A stretch of DNA of 64,000 bases from Triglochin maritima. Taxonomy: Eukaryota > Streptophyta > Magnoliopsida > Alismatales > Juncaginaceae. Each line of letters begins with the position of its first letter. Position 1 is the stretch's first letter. Below the pieces are notes generated by a model. That model saw nothing but the letters and a program-made list of their open reading frames with translations. It did not search any database and was not told where the DNA came from. Both the position numbers and the translations under genes were made by a program. Location: NCBI GenBank assembly GCA_963682175.1, contig OY821771.1, forward strand, positions 15,685,001 through 15,749,000, read 5' to 3'. Of the stretch, positions 1 through 10,568 are shown in pieces.

Positions 1-261
1 TAACAGATCGTCCCTCATTGAACTTAGAATTGTGATTCGAGCAATTTGGTCTTTCTTTTTCCATGCATTATGAACATCCAAGTTTCTGCGATGTTGCGCA
101 GTATTCCCCTCCTCGGGGGGAGACATAGATTGGTTTATGTTTTCTAACATGTCTTGATCCTCTAAGAGATACTCAATTTTACGATGCCACAGATCGTAAT
201 TTCTTTCATTGAATTTATCTCCTCGAGTCAGATCAGCGACAATGCTTTTGGAAGCAGCCAT
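1..261 (-). CDS. Copia gag, N-terminal part, runs off the window
   Basis: The complement of 261-1 reads 87 codons without a stop from an ATG at 261-259. The protein starts MAASKSIVADLTRGDKFN and continues through YDLWHRKIEYLLEDQ, the usual N-terminus of Ty1/Copia (TNT1-like) gag, which forms the virus-like particle and packages element RNA. It is the first coding part of a - strand Copia element whose PBS and LTR lie at 2156-2529. The rest lies left of position 1. There is no frameshift in the visible part, so this element may be younger than most others here. It was recognised from translation; the family name is from recalled similarity. Confidence 0.85.
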   Translation of the reverse strand, partial: MAASKSIVADLTRGDKFNERNYDLWHRKIEYLLEDQDMLENINQSMSPPEEGNTAQHRRNLDVHNAWKKKDQIARITILSSMRDDLL

Positions 262-2155
262 AAAGAATCTAGGACAATCAAAATACATAGCGATACATGA
301 GTTCTAGCATAAAATATAACGAGCTACAATAATCATAAAGAATAAACTGACTTAATAGCTATAGCATTCAGACCAAAAGAAAACATAAAGCATTCGATCA
401 AATCCTCATGCAATAGTTAATGAAGCCATTTGACTAATCTAGATATTGAGCTCCATCATGATTTAATGACCCAAAAAAAACGTTTTAAATCATGGTAAAT
501 CAACAAATAAAAAAATTTGCTGCCGGTTGCAAGGTGGTTTACACAAAACACTTCAACCTTGCAACTCCCACTAGGCATGCGAGTTCCCAAAAACGGTTTT
601 CCAAAAAAAAAATCCAATCAACATCACACAGATATGATTACTACATTACTTCCATATCGAGCTAATGATCCCCATTAGGGATTTAGCCTCGTCGACGGGA
701 ACATGCATGAGTCTTATAGCAATAATATCGCAATAATAAAAATAAAGGAGCCCCTCGTCTCCTTAGGGCAATAAACAGTCCACAGTCCATAATTATTACA
801 GTCCATAAATATTACAGTCCATTGCGATAACTATTGCAAATGGAAATAAATGAATGAAATTACGCTCATCTCTCAATAAGGCAGTAAATAAAATCAGCAA
901 TCATTCATTCCACATAGCCACAATCTTTCCATACGTTAGCACAATCCGACGTATGAAAAAAATACCATAAAGTGTGCACCTCATTCAAACAATAAGGAAG
1001 TAATGCATAAGGAAACAATGCATGAATGGGGCACGAAAAATAGGCAAAACCCCGTGTTAGGTAATGACAACCAATCTCCACAATAATCATTCTCAAAACA
1101 GAATTTTTTTTTCTTCTTTCCCTAATCAATATAATCATGATAGAACAAAAATTATCCTACTTCGATTAGGAAAGAAAAATCCGAAATTATATGGTGGAGA
1201 GCAACACATATTTTTGCATCAAAGGAAAGCATCCAAACATATTTTTAAGGCAATAAAATTCCAGCCTATAATATCTTCCAAAAATTTCAGAATTAGTCAA
1301 TCTTTCCACAATCAATATAAGCATGCAATCAACAATAATTATGCTACTTGTAATGTAAAGAAAAATTCGAAATTCTTTGGTGGATGACATCACATATATG
1401 CACATTTGATGAAAATGAAATATTTCAAATGAAATGCATGCAATCATTCCAAAAGAAATCCGAAAATCCTTAATGAGATTAACATATATGTGCATTTAAT
1501 CAAAAAGGAAATATTTAAAATGAAATGAATGCTCTCATTCCAAAAATCCGAAATATACAATATGGTAACTCAATATTCATGTATGTGCATGATTTTGCAA
1601 TCAACATCTAATTCTAGATGCATGCACATGTGATTAAAAAAATACATATACACGAATAAGGCAACAAGCATCTAACCTTAGATGTATGTACAAGAGTTTT
1701 TAAAATAATGCACAATCAAATCATACCATCCGAAATATATGATCACATTATATGATACATGCAATATTTAACTCTTGTAAAATTATCATCATATTTCAAA
1801 CAACATATATGCGCATATTATCAAGAACAAAACATGCTCAAGCCGCAAGCTTCTTGGATGAAAAAAAATGCGCAACAAACATAGATTAACATGTAACCCT
1901 AGGTACATGCATAAAATGAAATCTAAGCTATGCTCAAGAATGAAATAATGATGAAACTTGTAATACAATTTGCATGTAATGAAATGAATCAAGAAAAACA
2001 TGCGCAAGGGTGAGAAAAATGCCATCAAACCCTAGGCGCATGATGAAGAGAAAACAAAACTACACATGTATGCGATTTCTCTCAACAACTACCGAAATTA
2101 TTTCAACATATATGAAATAAGAAAGTGTTCAAAAAATTCGAAGGTGACCAAGATG
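262..2155 (-). other. Untranslated leader of the Copia element
   Basis: This AT-rich stretch lies between the primer binding site and the gag ATG of the - strand Copia element. No coding sequence is supported. It contains loose repeats of about 110 bases around 1180-1560, with shared phrases such as AAATCCGAAAT and GAAATATTT. A leader of nearly 1.9 kb is unusually long for Copia. Confidence 0.6.
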
Positions 2156-2167
2156 GCTCTGGTACCA
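2156..2167 (-). other. Primer binding site (initiator Met tRNA type)
   Basis: The complement reads TGGTACCAGAGC, one base from the standard plant TGGTATCAGAGC that pairs with the 3' end of initiator methionine tRNA. It sits one base inside the LTR edge at 2169, which fixes the element's orientation as - strand. Confidence 0.85.
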
Positions 2168-2168
2168 A

Positions 2169-2529
2169 TGTTAGCAATCTACGATTGAATCTACAGGTTC
2201 AGAATTACCTTTGGTGGAGAGAACTTGTGGCAGCGGAATGGATCGACGATCACCTCACGGAATCTTTTGGAGCACCGGTCGGTCTTCTACTCTCTTGGAG
2301 AAGAAGCACGAGTCCACAACCCAAGACTCTACGGATTGGCTTGGTGGATGTGGAGGGACGAATGGGAGAGAGAGGGAGAGGGCGGCTAGGGTTAGGGTGG
2401 AGGCTAGGGTTTGCACACAAGAATTAGTCCATCCAATGGGAGGCTCCCCTCCTTATATAGATGGCCCCACCCTAAACCCTAATGTGCAGCCAATGAGAGT
2501 GCGCCACGTGTCAGTGCTTTGGGCAAACA
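2169..2529 (-). repeat. 5' LTR of the Copia element
   Basis: The 361-bp segment starts TGTTAGCAATC and ends GGGCAAACA on the + strand, so it has TG...CA ends. It abuts the PBS on one side and hAT transposase sequence on the other. A TATA box (complement of TCCTTATATAGA near 2449-2460) lies inside. The 3' LTR is outside the window, so the target-site duplication cannot be tested. The outer edge is inferred from where the hAT coding sequence resumes. Confidence 0.75.
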
Positions 2530-3809
2530 TCATCTTAATCCTTAGAATAATCCAATAAATCATTCATCGAATCGTCACTCATCGTAGCACGAAGTCTGGT
2601 CTTGACAATCTTCATAGTCGAGAATGCTCTCTCAACTGTTGCGGTTGCTACCGGCAAAGTTAAGGCTAACTTGATAAGCAAAAAAACCCAAAGGATAGGC
2701 CTTATCTCTTCCTTTCTCAACCATCTTCCTCGCAAGATCAGCAATGCCCATCAAATTTGAAAAGTCTGGATTGCTTCTCACATGAGCAAATGTAAACGCG
2801 AAGTTGAACTTCAAGCATTGGAAGTTCATTCTCATTGAACTCCACATAATAAAAGGTAGCGAATTCACATAATCTCTTTACATCGAATTCAAAGTTCTTA
2901 CGTGGATCCAAATACGCCATATAGAGGAGTAACTCATTATTAACATCGGTAAACCGATCATTAAGCTCCTGAAGTTGGGTGTCAATCACAACATGGAAAA
3001 TGTCATTCTTGAAGTATTGGAGATGTGTAATTTCTCGATCTCCACATTTTTTCCTTCCTTGAACCGCAAGTATACATTCCATAACAGGGACATCTATATG
3101 TTGCTTCACACAGAAATCACAAGTTTTCTTAAACAAATCATCCCACCAATTTTCTCTCAATTGTTGCAATAGATCCTTTGACAATTTAACAAGTTTGATG
3201 TTATTGACCAAATATTTATCTCTCCTCTGGAGTGACTGTGACAAGTCGTTTGTTAATCCCAACACTCTGACCATTAGATTCAAGAGCAACACAAATTCAA
3301 ATGTTTGTATCTATTTCAAGAGACCAATCACTTCCATTTTTTCTGCCTATTTGTACCATCATTTGCTACAACCTGCAAGACATCGATTACAAAGTAGAAC
3401 AAAGTCAACAAACTCACAACAGAACGATAATGGGAACTCCAGCGTGTGGCACCTAGTCGTGCCAAAAACAATTCTTGATTCAAACCTTGACCTGTTTCGA
3501 GGTCTCCACTACTCACGCCAGCAAATACTTGTTGTATCTGTTTGATTCTCAATATATCTTTTTCTCTTGCAAGAAGCACCGACCACATTACAAATCAAGG
3601 AAATATAATCGAAAAAGTCTGAAAGGGATTTAATGTTTTTATGAGCAAAGCAATGCACATAGAAAGCAGACTTGTTTTTTGCCAAAATTAAGCTTTTCAG
3701 ACCGTTGAACTAACCATGCATGTTACATGCACCATCATACCCCTGACCTCGAACATTGGACAAGCTCAGACCATGCTTATTGATATATAACTCAATGACA
3801 ACTTTAAGT
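2530..3809 (-). pseudogene. hAT transposase (ZMYM1-like) pseudogene
   Basis: Read on the - strand this is the C-terminal half of a hAT-superfamily transposase of the plant ZMYM1-like type. Recognisable pieces in order are HGLSLSNVRGQGYDGACNM (near 3720-3785), LGATRWSSHYRSV (near 3430-3470), a helical middle (3292-2738), and the dimerisation segment LPVATATVERAFSTMKIVKT (near 2570-2660). Two or more frameshifts and several stops separate the pieces, so no active enzyme can be made. The left edge is cut by the Copia LTR at 2529 and the right edge by a Copia LTR starting at 3810. Terminal inverted repeats were not found. Confidence 0.85.
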
Positions 3810-5381
3810 TGTTGGCTTTTTGGCCTTAATCTATGTTTTGATGATTTAATCAACCTTATCTTAATTGTAATCAATGTAGAGTAGCACATATATTGCATTT
3901 CATATATATTTCTGTTGAACGTTTTAATTAAACCGCAAGTGCACGGCCGCGATGAAGCGGTGGCAATTACGGGTCGTCCTCAGGGAGGTGAGCAGTCTTT
4001 TGTTTGCACGAAATCAAGTGGTGAAAAAAATGGAGAAGAGAGTTGGTTACGCTACTCTACACTAAACTACGCTAAGAAGTACGAAATGCGACACAAAGAA
4101 ATAAACGATCAAATAAAAACTAAGCTAAGAACAAAATAGAAGTGCTGGAATTTCAGGAATGGAAAACCCCTAAGGGGTGGAGTGAGTGCACACAAGCAAA
4201 GAGGTGGGTGTAGAATACATTCTTTAAGCATATGAAGGTGGTGTTTATCAAGCATAGGAAGTGTCTAAATGTTATGGCAAAACCTATCAATCTATTCACC
4301 AACTTGGTTGATTAACATTTACATATGCAAGGTGTTTATTTCAGAACCTAAACAAGCATGAGAGGTGTCTAATTATTTTGGCAAAACTCATCAAGTTATA
4401 AATTCTATCCTAAACAAGCAAGCATACATTCATGTTTAATCAACACATTGAAATTAAAGCATTCATCCCATTCTCTAATGCATGTATGTACATCTACTCC
4501 ACCCCCCAAAGGGGATGGAACTACTCACTAAACATTACACTAATTATTAAACTAAACAAAGAAAGCATCTTAACTAAGCTAATAAAACTAATGAAATGAG
4601 ATTAAGCAAAGCAAAACAAGAAACATAAAACAAACAACATAATAAAGAAAACTTGTATTAAAATGACTCACATTAAAAGTAGCATCCTCCTACTTTAGTG
4701 TGTGCTTCAAGGCCTCACTTCTAGTAGGAAGAATAGTCACTTAAAATATGGAGTGATTACAATAGGAGGTGAAGAGTTCTATTTATAGGCATGGAAAAAG
4801 CTAATCCGGGACAATCCCCCGATGTGGGACTAAACAGATACCAAAAATAGCCTACAAATCCTCTAATACATGTGCTGGAGAAATGTGAGCGCATTTGGGC
4901 AAAAAGTGACCGCCAATTAGCGGTCTTGGACCACTAATTAGCGGTCTACAGTGTCCGGATTGCTCTGGAATTTCTTGTGAGCTTTTCTGGAAGGCTTTGT
5001 TGGTATTTGATGCATGTATTTTGCATGTTGGAGCTCCGACCCGAATAGAATTGCCAAAATACTCCCCATGATGGTGAGGAGTATTCTGTTTTGCTCTTAG
5101 GTCCTTCGGTCTTGCATTCAGGTCCTTCTTCCTTGCATCTTGGTCCACAGATCTCACAATTCAGTCCTTTTTCCCAACTTTTGGGTCCTTTTATGCTTCA
5201 TCTCTTCAAACCTATTTATTCCTGAAAACTAAACATAAAACTCGTAACATAGCATTATTTAGGTGAAAGAAAATGGATATAAGATACAAATATGAGCATG
5301 AAATGATGTCAATCAATTTCTATGTGCAACTTCTACAGGTGATCAAGACTCAAGAAAGAAAGGATTAAAGTCAAGACATGT
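3810..5381 (+). repeat. Copia-type LTR fragment, split by a solo LTR
   Basis: 3810-3912 starts TGTTGGCTTTTTGGCC and 5321-5381 continues the same LTR. Both parts match, inverted, the solo LTR at 53572-55155 (around 55155-55050 and 55045-54980). The 1.4 kb in between is a separate Athila-type solo LTR. The fragment ends where the Gypsy LTR begins at 5382. Confidence 0.75.
3913..5315 (-). mobile_element. Athila-type solo LTR with perfect target duplication
   Basis: The complement begins TGATTGACATCATTTCATGC at 5315 and ends in TTCAACA at 3913. ATTTC occurs at both 3908-3912 and 5316-5320, a perfect 5-bp target-site duplication, so this is a solo LTR left by LTR-LTR recombination. It is an inverted copy of the LTR at 39811-41191 and is related to 42768-44368. 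A TATA box (complement of CTATTTATAG, 4779-4788) marks its promoter. No internal domain is present. Confidence 0.9.
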
Positions 5382-5984
5382 TGTGACATCCTAATCCTAA
5401 TTGAGTTTTATTGATGATTTAGGTGGTCATTAGGAGGAGATGGGATTGGATGGTTGAGATCGAGTGGAGTGGATGGACGGTTGAGATTGAATGGATGGAA
5501 GATATTTTAGGAGAACTCCCCACCTCTCTCTCACGTTTCCCTCACTTCTCTCTCACACACTCTCTCTCCCTCAGTTGGACTCCGACGTAGAGGTGCCGAG
5601 CTCGGGCGTGGCGGAGGCATGCGTCGGGTATAGGTTGCTCGTGGAGGTGAGTTGCTGGTTTCTTAACCCTTCCTGCTTGTTTTGGTTCTCTCCCTCCCTC
5701 GACCTAACTCGTTTTCTTTGGTCGTGGCTGGTTGGTGGAGGTTGACAGAGGTGAAGGTGTGCTTGAGATCGTTGAGGAGGTGGTGATCGTTGATCGAGCG
5801 GGAAGTTCGTCGACGGATCGTATTTTGGGGGAGAAGTGCTCGTGGAAGCGCCGTCGAGGTTATTCGAAGGTTTCTTCAAACCTTGACGGTATGTCAAACT
5901 TGTAGTTATATCTCCCTTTTGTAGTGTGAGCATTTGGAAGTCAACGGTAGGCCTTTCGGCTCGTCGCAAGCAAACGTGCAACAT

Positions 5985-6680
5985 ATTTACTGCCTGATCG
6001 TTCGACCGGTTGGTGCAAACGATCGACCGTTCTTAATGCAATTTCAGGTTCTACCTCACACCGGTCGAACGATGCTCTTGGGACGGTCGACCGGTCGTGC
6101 ATTTGAGGCAAGCCTGGTGGTTTTCGGTCGAACGTGGCTCCTTTGCCGTTCGACCGTGTGCACTGTTGTAGGTCGGTTGGGGCGTTGACCATCTAAACGG
6201 TCGACCGCCTGTATGACTTTGTCCGACCGGTGACTTAAGTTGGAATAGTGGTTGGTTCGACCGAAGGTGGTTCGGTCGACCGGATTTGTGGTTGAGCGTT
6301 GGGGAATTCCCTGGTGGGATTCGGTCGACCGAGAGTGCTCGGGGGTACGACCAAATTTATTGTTAAGAGTTGGGGGAATTTCCTGGTGAGATTCGGTCGA
6401 CCGGGAGTGCTCGGGGGTCCGACCGGATTCGTTGGTGAGAGTGGGGGAATTTTCCCTTGTGGCTTTCGGTCGAACGGGTCCCCTTTATCGTTCGACCGAT
6501 TGGTCAATTTGTTCGTTGAACCTGGGAGGTGACTTCTAAACGGTCGACCGGTCCCTGACTTTGGTTCGACTGAACGAGTGTGGTTGGTGGGAATTGGTCA
6601 ACCGATGGAGTACCGGTCGAGGCAATTGCCCTGTGTTTGTGAGATTCGGTCGACCGAGACTTTTGGTTCGGTCGACCGTT
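5985..6680. repeat. Array of CGGTCGACCG-like palindromes
   Basis: About twenty copies of CGGTCGACC, CGGTCGAACG, CGTTCGACCG and close variants occur in roughly 700 bases, with irregular spacing. The consensus CGGTCGACCG is a perfect palindrome. The same motif recurs in other LTRs in the window, including Copia LTRs. Open frames through this stretch are by-products of the repeat. Confidence 0.85.
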
Positions 6681-6792
6681 TGTGTCCAGTTTTGCACGTT
6701 GGAGGTGCAGTTGTTGTGGTCGTCCTTGTGGGGCGAGTTGTGGTGCCGATGTTCTTCCGGCAAGTGTGCTAGTGAGCAGGAGTGTTGCGGTG

Positions 6793-7178
6793 GTTGGGTG
6801 AAAAAGCCCTGGAGCCCTGTAACCGTGTGAGAGCCGCGGTTGGGTGAAAAAGCCCTGGAGCCCAGCTTGGAAATGTAAGTGTTGCGGTGGTTGGGTGAAA
6901 GAGCCCTAGAGCCCACCTAGTCTGTGCGGGGTTGGGTGCAAAAGCCTTGGAGCTCCGTAGTGAGTTCAGGTTGGGTGAAAGAGCCCTGGAGCCTGAGCAT
7001 GGACCGCGTGACAAGGGTTGGGTGAAAAAGCCCTGGAGCCTTTGGACGTTTGGGTTGGGTAAAAAAGCCCTGAAGCCCTTGGTCGTGTCGTGGTAGTTGC
7101 GGTTGGGTGAAAAAGTCCTAGAGCCCAGCTTGGCGACGAGTGTGTTGCGGTGGTTAGGTGAAAAAACCCTGGAGCCCA
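6793..7178 (+). repeat. Tandem repeat, nine units of 35-50 bp
   Basis: Nine imperfect units share the core GGTTGGGTGAAAAAGCCC followed by TGGAGCCC. They begin near 6795, 6838, 6889, 6931, 6969, 7016, 7052, 7101 and 7153, separated by variable linkers. The array lies inside the LTR and is not seen in the truncated 3' LTR. Confidence 0.85.
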
Positions 7179-7442
7179 GCCTAGTTGTGGTGCTTTTATT
7201 GTTTGTAGAATTGCATGCTAGAGTGTTTCAGTTCATGCACTGTAGAGTTTGGCATACGGGGTTTCCTTCTGGAAACTCAGGAATTGTTGCATGTTTGCTT
7301 TTCAGGCCATGACCGAAGTTAGGGGGTGGTGATTGAGGAGAGGAGCACTGGTACCTGATCCTGCTTTCTCTCATTTTGAGGTATGAGTGATTACTTGTAT
7401 TTATTGTTTAATCTTTTGATGTAATCACGCTTTTGAAATACT

Positions 7443-7445
<3 letters not shown>

Positions 7446-7523
<78 letters not shown>
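7446..7523. repeat. (TA)n microsatellite
   Basis: About 39 uninterrupted TA units lie 93 bp before the end of the 5' LTR. The position matches the TATA-rich stretch near the end of the Gypsy 2 LTR (around 30045-30062), so it may be an expanded core-promoter region. Confidence 0.95.
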
Positions 7524-7527
<4 letters not shown>

Positions 7528-7619
7528 GTGTACCTTCTTCCATGTGTTTGAGTAATATCCTCAGTTAATTGTTGTTTAGAAAATTTTAAATTTTCCGCTA
7601 TGTTGAGGATGTTACAACT

Positions 7620-7631
7620 TGGTATCAGAGC
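7620..7631 (+). other. Primer binding site of Gypsy element 1
   Basis: TGGTATCAGAGC, complementary to the 3' end of initiator methionine tRNA, begins three bases after the LTR end GTTACA. Confidence 0.9.
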
Positions 7632-7737
7632 GGTCGGTTCCGGTGTCCTTATCCAAAGAAACCACCCTTAGAGTTTTAAAGTCTGCATTAGTTCATGCAT
7701 TCATGGTTTTGATGTGTGCTGTCTTCTTTGTGTATAG

Positions 7738-8643
7738 ATGCCTCCGAGGCGCGTGGGACCTCACCCACGGGACCGTAGCACTAGCCGTGAAACTGGGGGC
7801 ACAGACTGGGCAGAGGAGCGGCGGATGCTCTATGACACGGTGGGGCGACTAGGTGCGATGTTGGATCGCGAGTCAGGCAGAGGAGAGCCAGCAGTGGCAG
7901 GAGCGATGCTCGACCGCTTTATGAGACATCACTCGCCTACCTTCGATGGTAGAGGAGAGTCTAAGGCTGCAGAGGATTGGGTCATGAAGATCCAGGAGAT
8001 CCTTCAGGCGATTGAGTGCCCTCCTGAGAGGCAGACAGACATGGCAGCGTATGTGTTGGGCGGAGACGCGTCCAACTGGTCGAGGACCACATTTGCGGTG
8101 GTGTTTGAGGGCAGGACTGACATCAGCTGGGAGGACTTCCTGTGGAAGTTCAATGAGCAGTATTTCCCAGAGCATGTCAGAGTTGGGAGGAGAGAGGAGT
8201 TCATGACCCTTGAGCAGGGGGAGGCGACCCTGACTGAGTATACCCGGAGGTTCAACGCGCTGGAGCGTTACTGTCCTGAGATGTGTGTGACGCCGATGCA
8301 GAGGGCGAGGAAGTTTGTACGGGGGCTTAGGAGGCACCTCTGTACTCAGGTGACATACAGTATGCCACAGTCGCTGGCCGATGCCGTGAGATTTTCCACG
8401 ATCATTGATCAGGATTATCAGCAGAATTATGCTGAGGCCAGGAGATCACCGGGGAAGGTCAGTGGACGTCCAGGTGCTCTGTTAGCAGGGAATTCGGGCA
8501 AGAGGCCCCGAATTGGAGGTGGTAAATCACTCCAGCTTGAGGTGTGCAGAGGTTGTGGTCGATTTCACTACGGAGAGTGTTGGGCCATTCTGGGGTTTGT
8601 CACGGGTGTGGCAAGCCAGGCCATTTTGTGCGGGATTGTCTGA
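7738..8643 (+). pseudogene. Gypsy 1 gag
   Basis: This open frame starts MPPRRVGPHPRD and carries the plant Gypsy gag domain (DWVMKIQEILQAIECP, then FNEQYFPEHVR and TRRFNALERYCPE). It forms the capsid-like shell. Near residue 275 the frame leaves the zinc-knuckle region; the knuckle (CHGCGKPGHFVRDC) continues in another frame at 8592-8640, so one frameshift separates gag from its nucleic-acid-binding end. The start lies about 105 bp after the PBS and matches the start of gag in Gypsy 2. Confidence 0.88.
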
Positions 8644-9113
8644 GTGGGTCGAATGGGTCCAGCAGACATGCAGGGCCGCCAGCAGCAGGCAGAGGCGGAG
8701 GTCGTCGTCCTTTTGCGTCGCCACAACAGGGTCAGAGGACTGGACGAGTCTTTACCATCCATGCGGATGAGGCGAGAAACGCCAGCACGGTGGTAGAAGG
8801 TACGCTCTTTGTTGCTAGGTTGAGTGCTAGAGTGTTGTTTGATTGTAGGGCCACACACTCGTTTCTTTTGAAGCGGTTTGCGAGCGTGTTGGACCGTACC
8901 CATGTGACGTTGGAAGTCAGCACACCCTTGAGTTTGGTGGGCATTGTGGGGAGCTTCCTCCCCAGGGCCGTGATTGTTTCGGAAGATCAAGAGTTTTCGG
9001 CTGACCTGATCTTGTTGCCGATGGAGGATTTCAACGTCATACTGGGGATGGATTGGCTATCCCAGTATGATATGCGAGTCTTGTGCCGGGAGAAGAAGAT
9101 TCTGATGTGCTGA
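8592..9113 (+). pseudogene. Gypsy 1 zinc knuckle and protease
   Basis: This frame carries a CCHC knuckle (CHGCGKPGHFVRDC), then a pepsin-type protease domain in which the family's FDSGATHSF motif reads FDCRATHSF, followed by DFNVILGMDWLSQYD. The catalytic Asp is kept, but Ser-Gly after it has become Cys-Arg, so activity is doubtful. A stop ends the frame at 9111-9113. The protein continues with a frame change through LIRGTNDRG toward reverse transcriptase. Confidence 0.85.
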
Positions 9114-9119
9114 TCAGGG

Positions 9120-10568
9120 GGACGAATGACAGAGGAGGCAGAGTAGTCGTATCAGCAGTGAGGGCACAGAAGTTGTTGCAGCAGGGTTGCAGAGCTTTCG
9201 TGGCCACTCTTGTAGTTCCAGATCCAGAGGCAAGGAGATTGGAGGACATTGAGATAGTCCAGGATTTTCCAATGGTATTTTCCGATGATGTCTCTGGGTT
9301 TCCGCCTCAGAGAGAGATTGAGTTTGGTATTAATTTGGTAACTGGACTACGCCGCAGTCAAAGGTGCCGTATAGGATGGCACTTGCTGAGCTGAAGAAGC
9401 ATTTGCAGGATCTGATGGATACAGGGTTTATCCGCCCCAGTGTCTCGCCTTGGGGAGCACCAATACTCTTCGTGAAGAAGAAGGATGGATCGCTGCGGAT
9501 TTGTATTGACTACAAGATGCTGAACAAGGTTACCGTTAGGAATCGATATCCCTTGCCCAGGATCGAGGACCTGTTTGACCAGTTGCAGTCAGCGAAGGTG
9601 TTCTGGAATATTGATCTATAATCCAGTTATCATCAGTTGAGATCAGAGAGGCAGATGTGCAGAAGACAGCTTTCAGGACGAGGTACGAGCATTACGAGTT
9701 TTTTGTGATGTCGTTCGGGTTGACAAACGTGCCTGCAGCGTTTATGGATTTGATAAACAAGACGTTCAGTTAGTACCTCGACCGGTTTGTGATCGTCTTC
9801 GTGGACGACATTTTGGTCTACTGGCCAGATGTGGAGCTACATCGAGAGCACTTGAGAGTTGTACTTGGTATTTTGAGAGATCATCAGTTGTATGCCAAGT
9901 TTTCAAAGTGTGAGTACTAGCTGAGCAGTGTTGCCTTTCTGGGACACATTATATCGGGAGCTGGGATTTCAATAGATCAAGTGAAGGTTGAGGCCGTGAC
10001 ACAGTGGAGAGCCCCGACTAGTGTGGCAGAGATCAGGAGTTTTGTGGGATTGGCGGGGTACTATCGCCGTTTTATTCAGGATTTCTCCAGGTTGGCTTAG
10101 CCTTTGACGGCTTTGACATGGAAGGGCGTAAAGTTCGCGTGGTCCTAGAAGTGCGAGGACAGTTTCCAGGAACTGAAGAGTCGGCTGGCACTGCTCTAGT
10201 TCTGACACTTCCCAGTGGTAGCGGTGGGTTTGTGATTTACAGTGACGTGTCAGGCGTTGGACTGGGATGCACACTCATGCAGCACAAGCAGGTGGTTGCG
10301 TACGCTTCGAGATAGCTGAAGGTGCATGAGAGGAACAACCCCACTCACGATTTGGAGTTGGCAGCAGTGGTGCACGCTTTAAAGACTTGGAGGCATTACT
10401 TGTATGGCGAGCAGTTCGAGGTTTTCACAGATCATCAAAGCCTGAAGTATCTGTTTTCGCAGAAGGAGCTGAATATGAGGCAGCGTAGATGGCTCGAGCT
10501 GATTAAGGATTATGATTTCACCATCTCAATCATCCGGGGAAGGCGAATTCAGTTGCAGATGCGTTGAG
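9120..10568 (+). pseudogene. Gypsy 1 reverse transcriptase and RNase H
   Basis: The domain order is standard: [19 protein letters not shown], the IDLxSxYHQLR segment, FVDDILVY (catalytic DD retained), [19 protein letters not shown], and RNase H with VIYSDVSGVGLGC and [16 protein letters not shown]. At least five in-frame stops interrupt it (around 9619, 9772, 9919, 10098 and 10313), most at former Gln, Arg or Trp codons, plus frameshifts. The copy is dead. Confidence 0.9.

Larger units (their letters stand above)
5382..7616 (+). repeat. 5' LTR of Tekay-type Gypsy element 1
   Basis: The LTR runs from TGTGACATCC to GATGTTACA and is followed by an initiator-Met PBS at 7620. Its start is repeated at 12169, the 3' LTR. 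It holds a pyrimidine-rich stretch near 5520-5575, an array of CGGTCGACCG-like motifs (about 5985-6680), a tandem repeat (6793-7178) and a TA microsatellite (7446-7523). At 2.2 kb it is long for a Tekay-type LTR. Confidence 0.88.

Noticed and set aside
6299..6532. Open frames on both strands through the CGGTCGACCG array
   Set aside because: The motif lacks stop codons in several frames, so the frames are a by-product of the repeat inside an LTR; no domain is present.
7620..7631. TGGTATCAGAGC strings as tRNA genes
   Set aside because: They are only complements of a tRNA 3' end next to LTR edges, with no cloverleaf, so they are primer binding sites.
8001..8643. Endogenous pararetrovirus origin for the gag-pol elements
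   Set aside because: Integrase, paired LTRs, initiator-Met primer sites and target duplications identify LTR retrotransposons; no movement or coat protein was seen.
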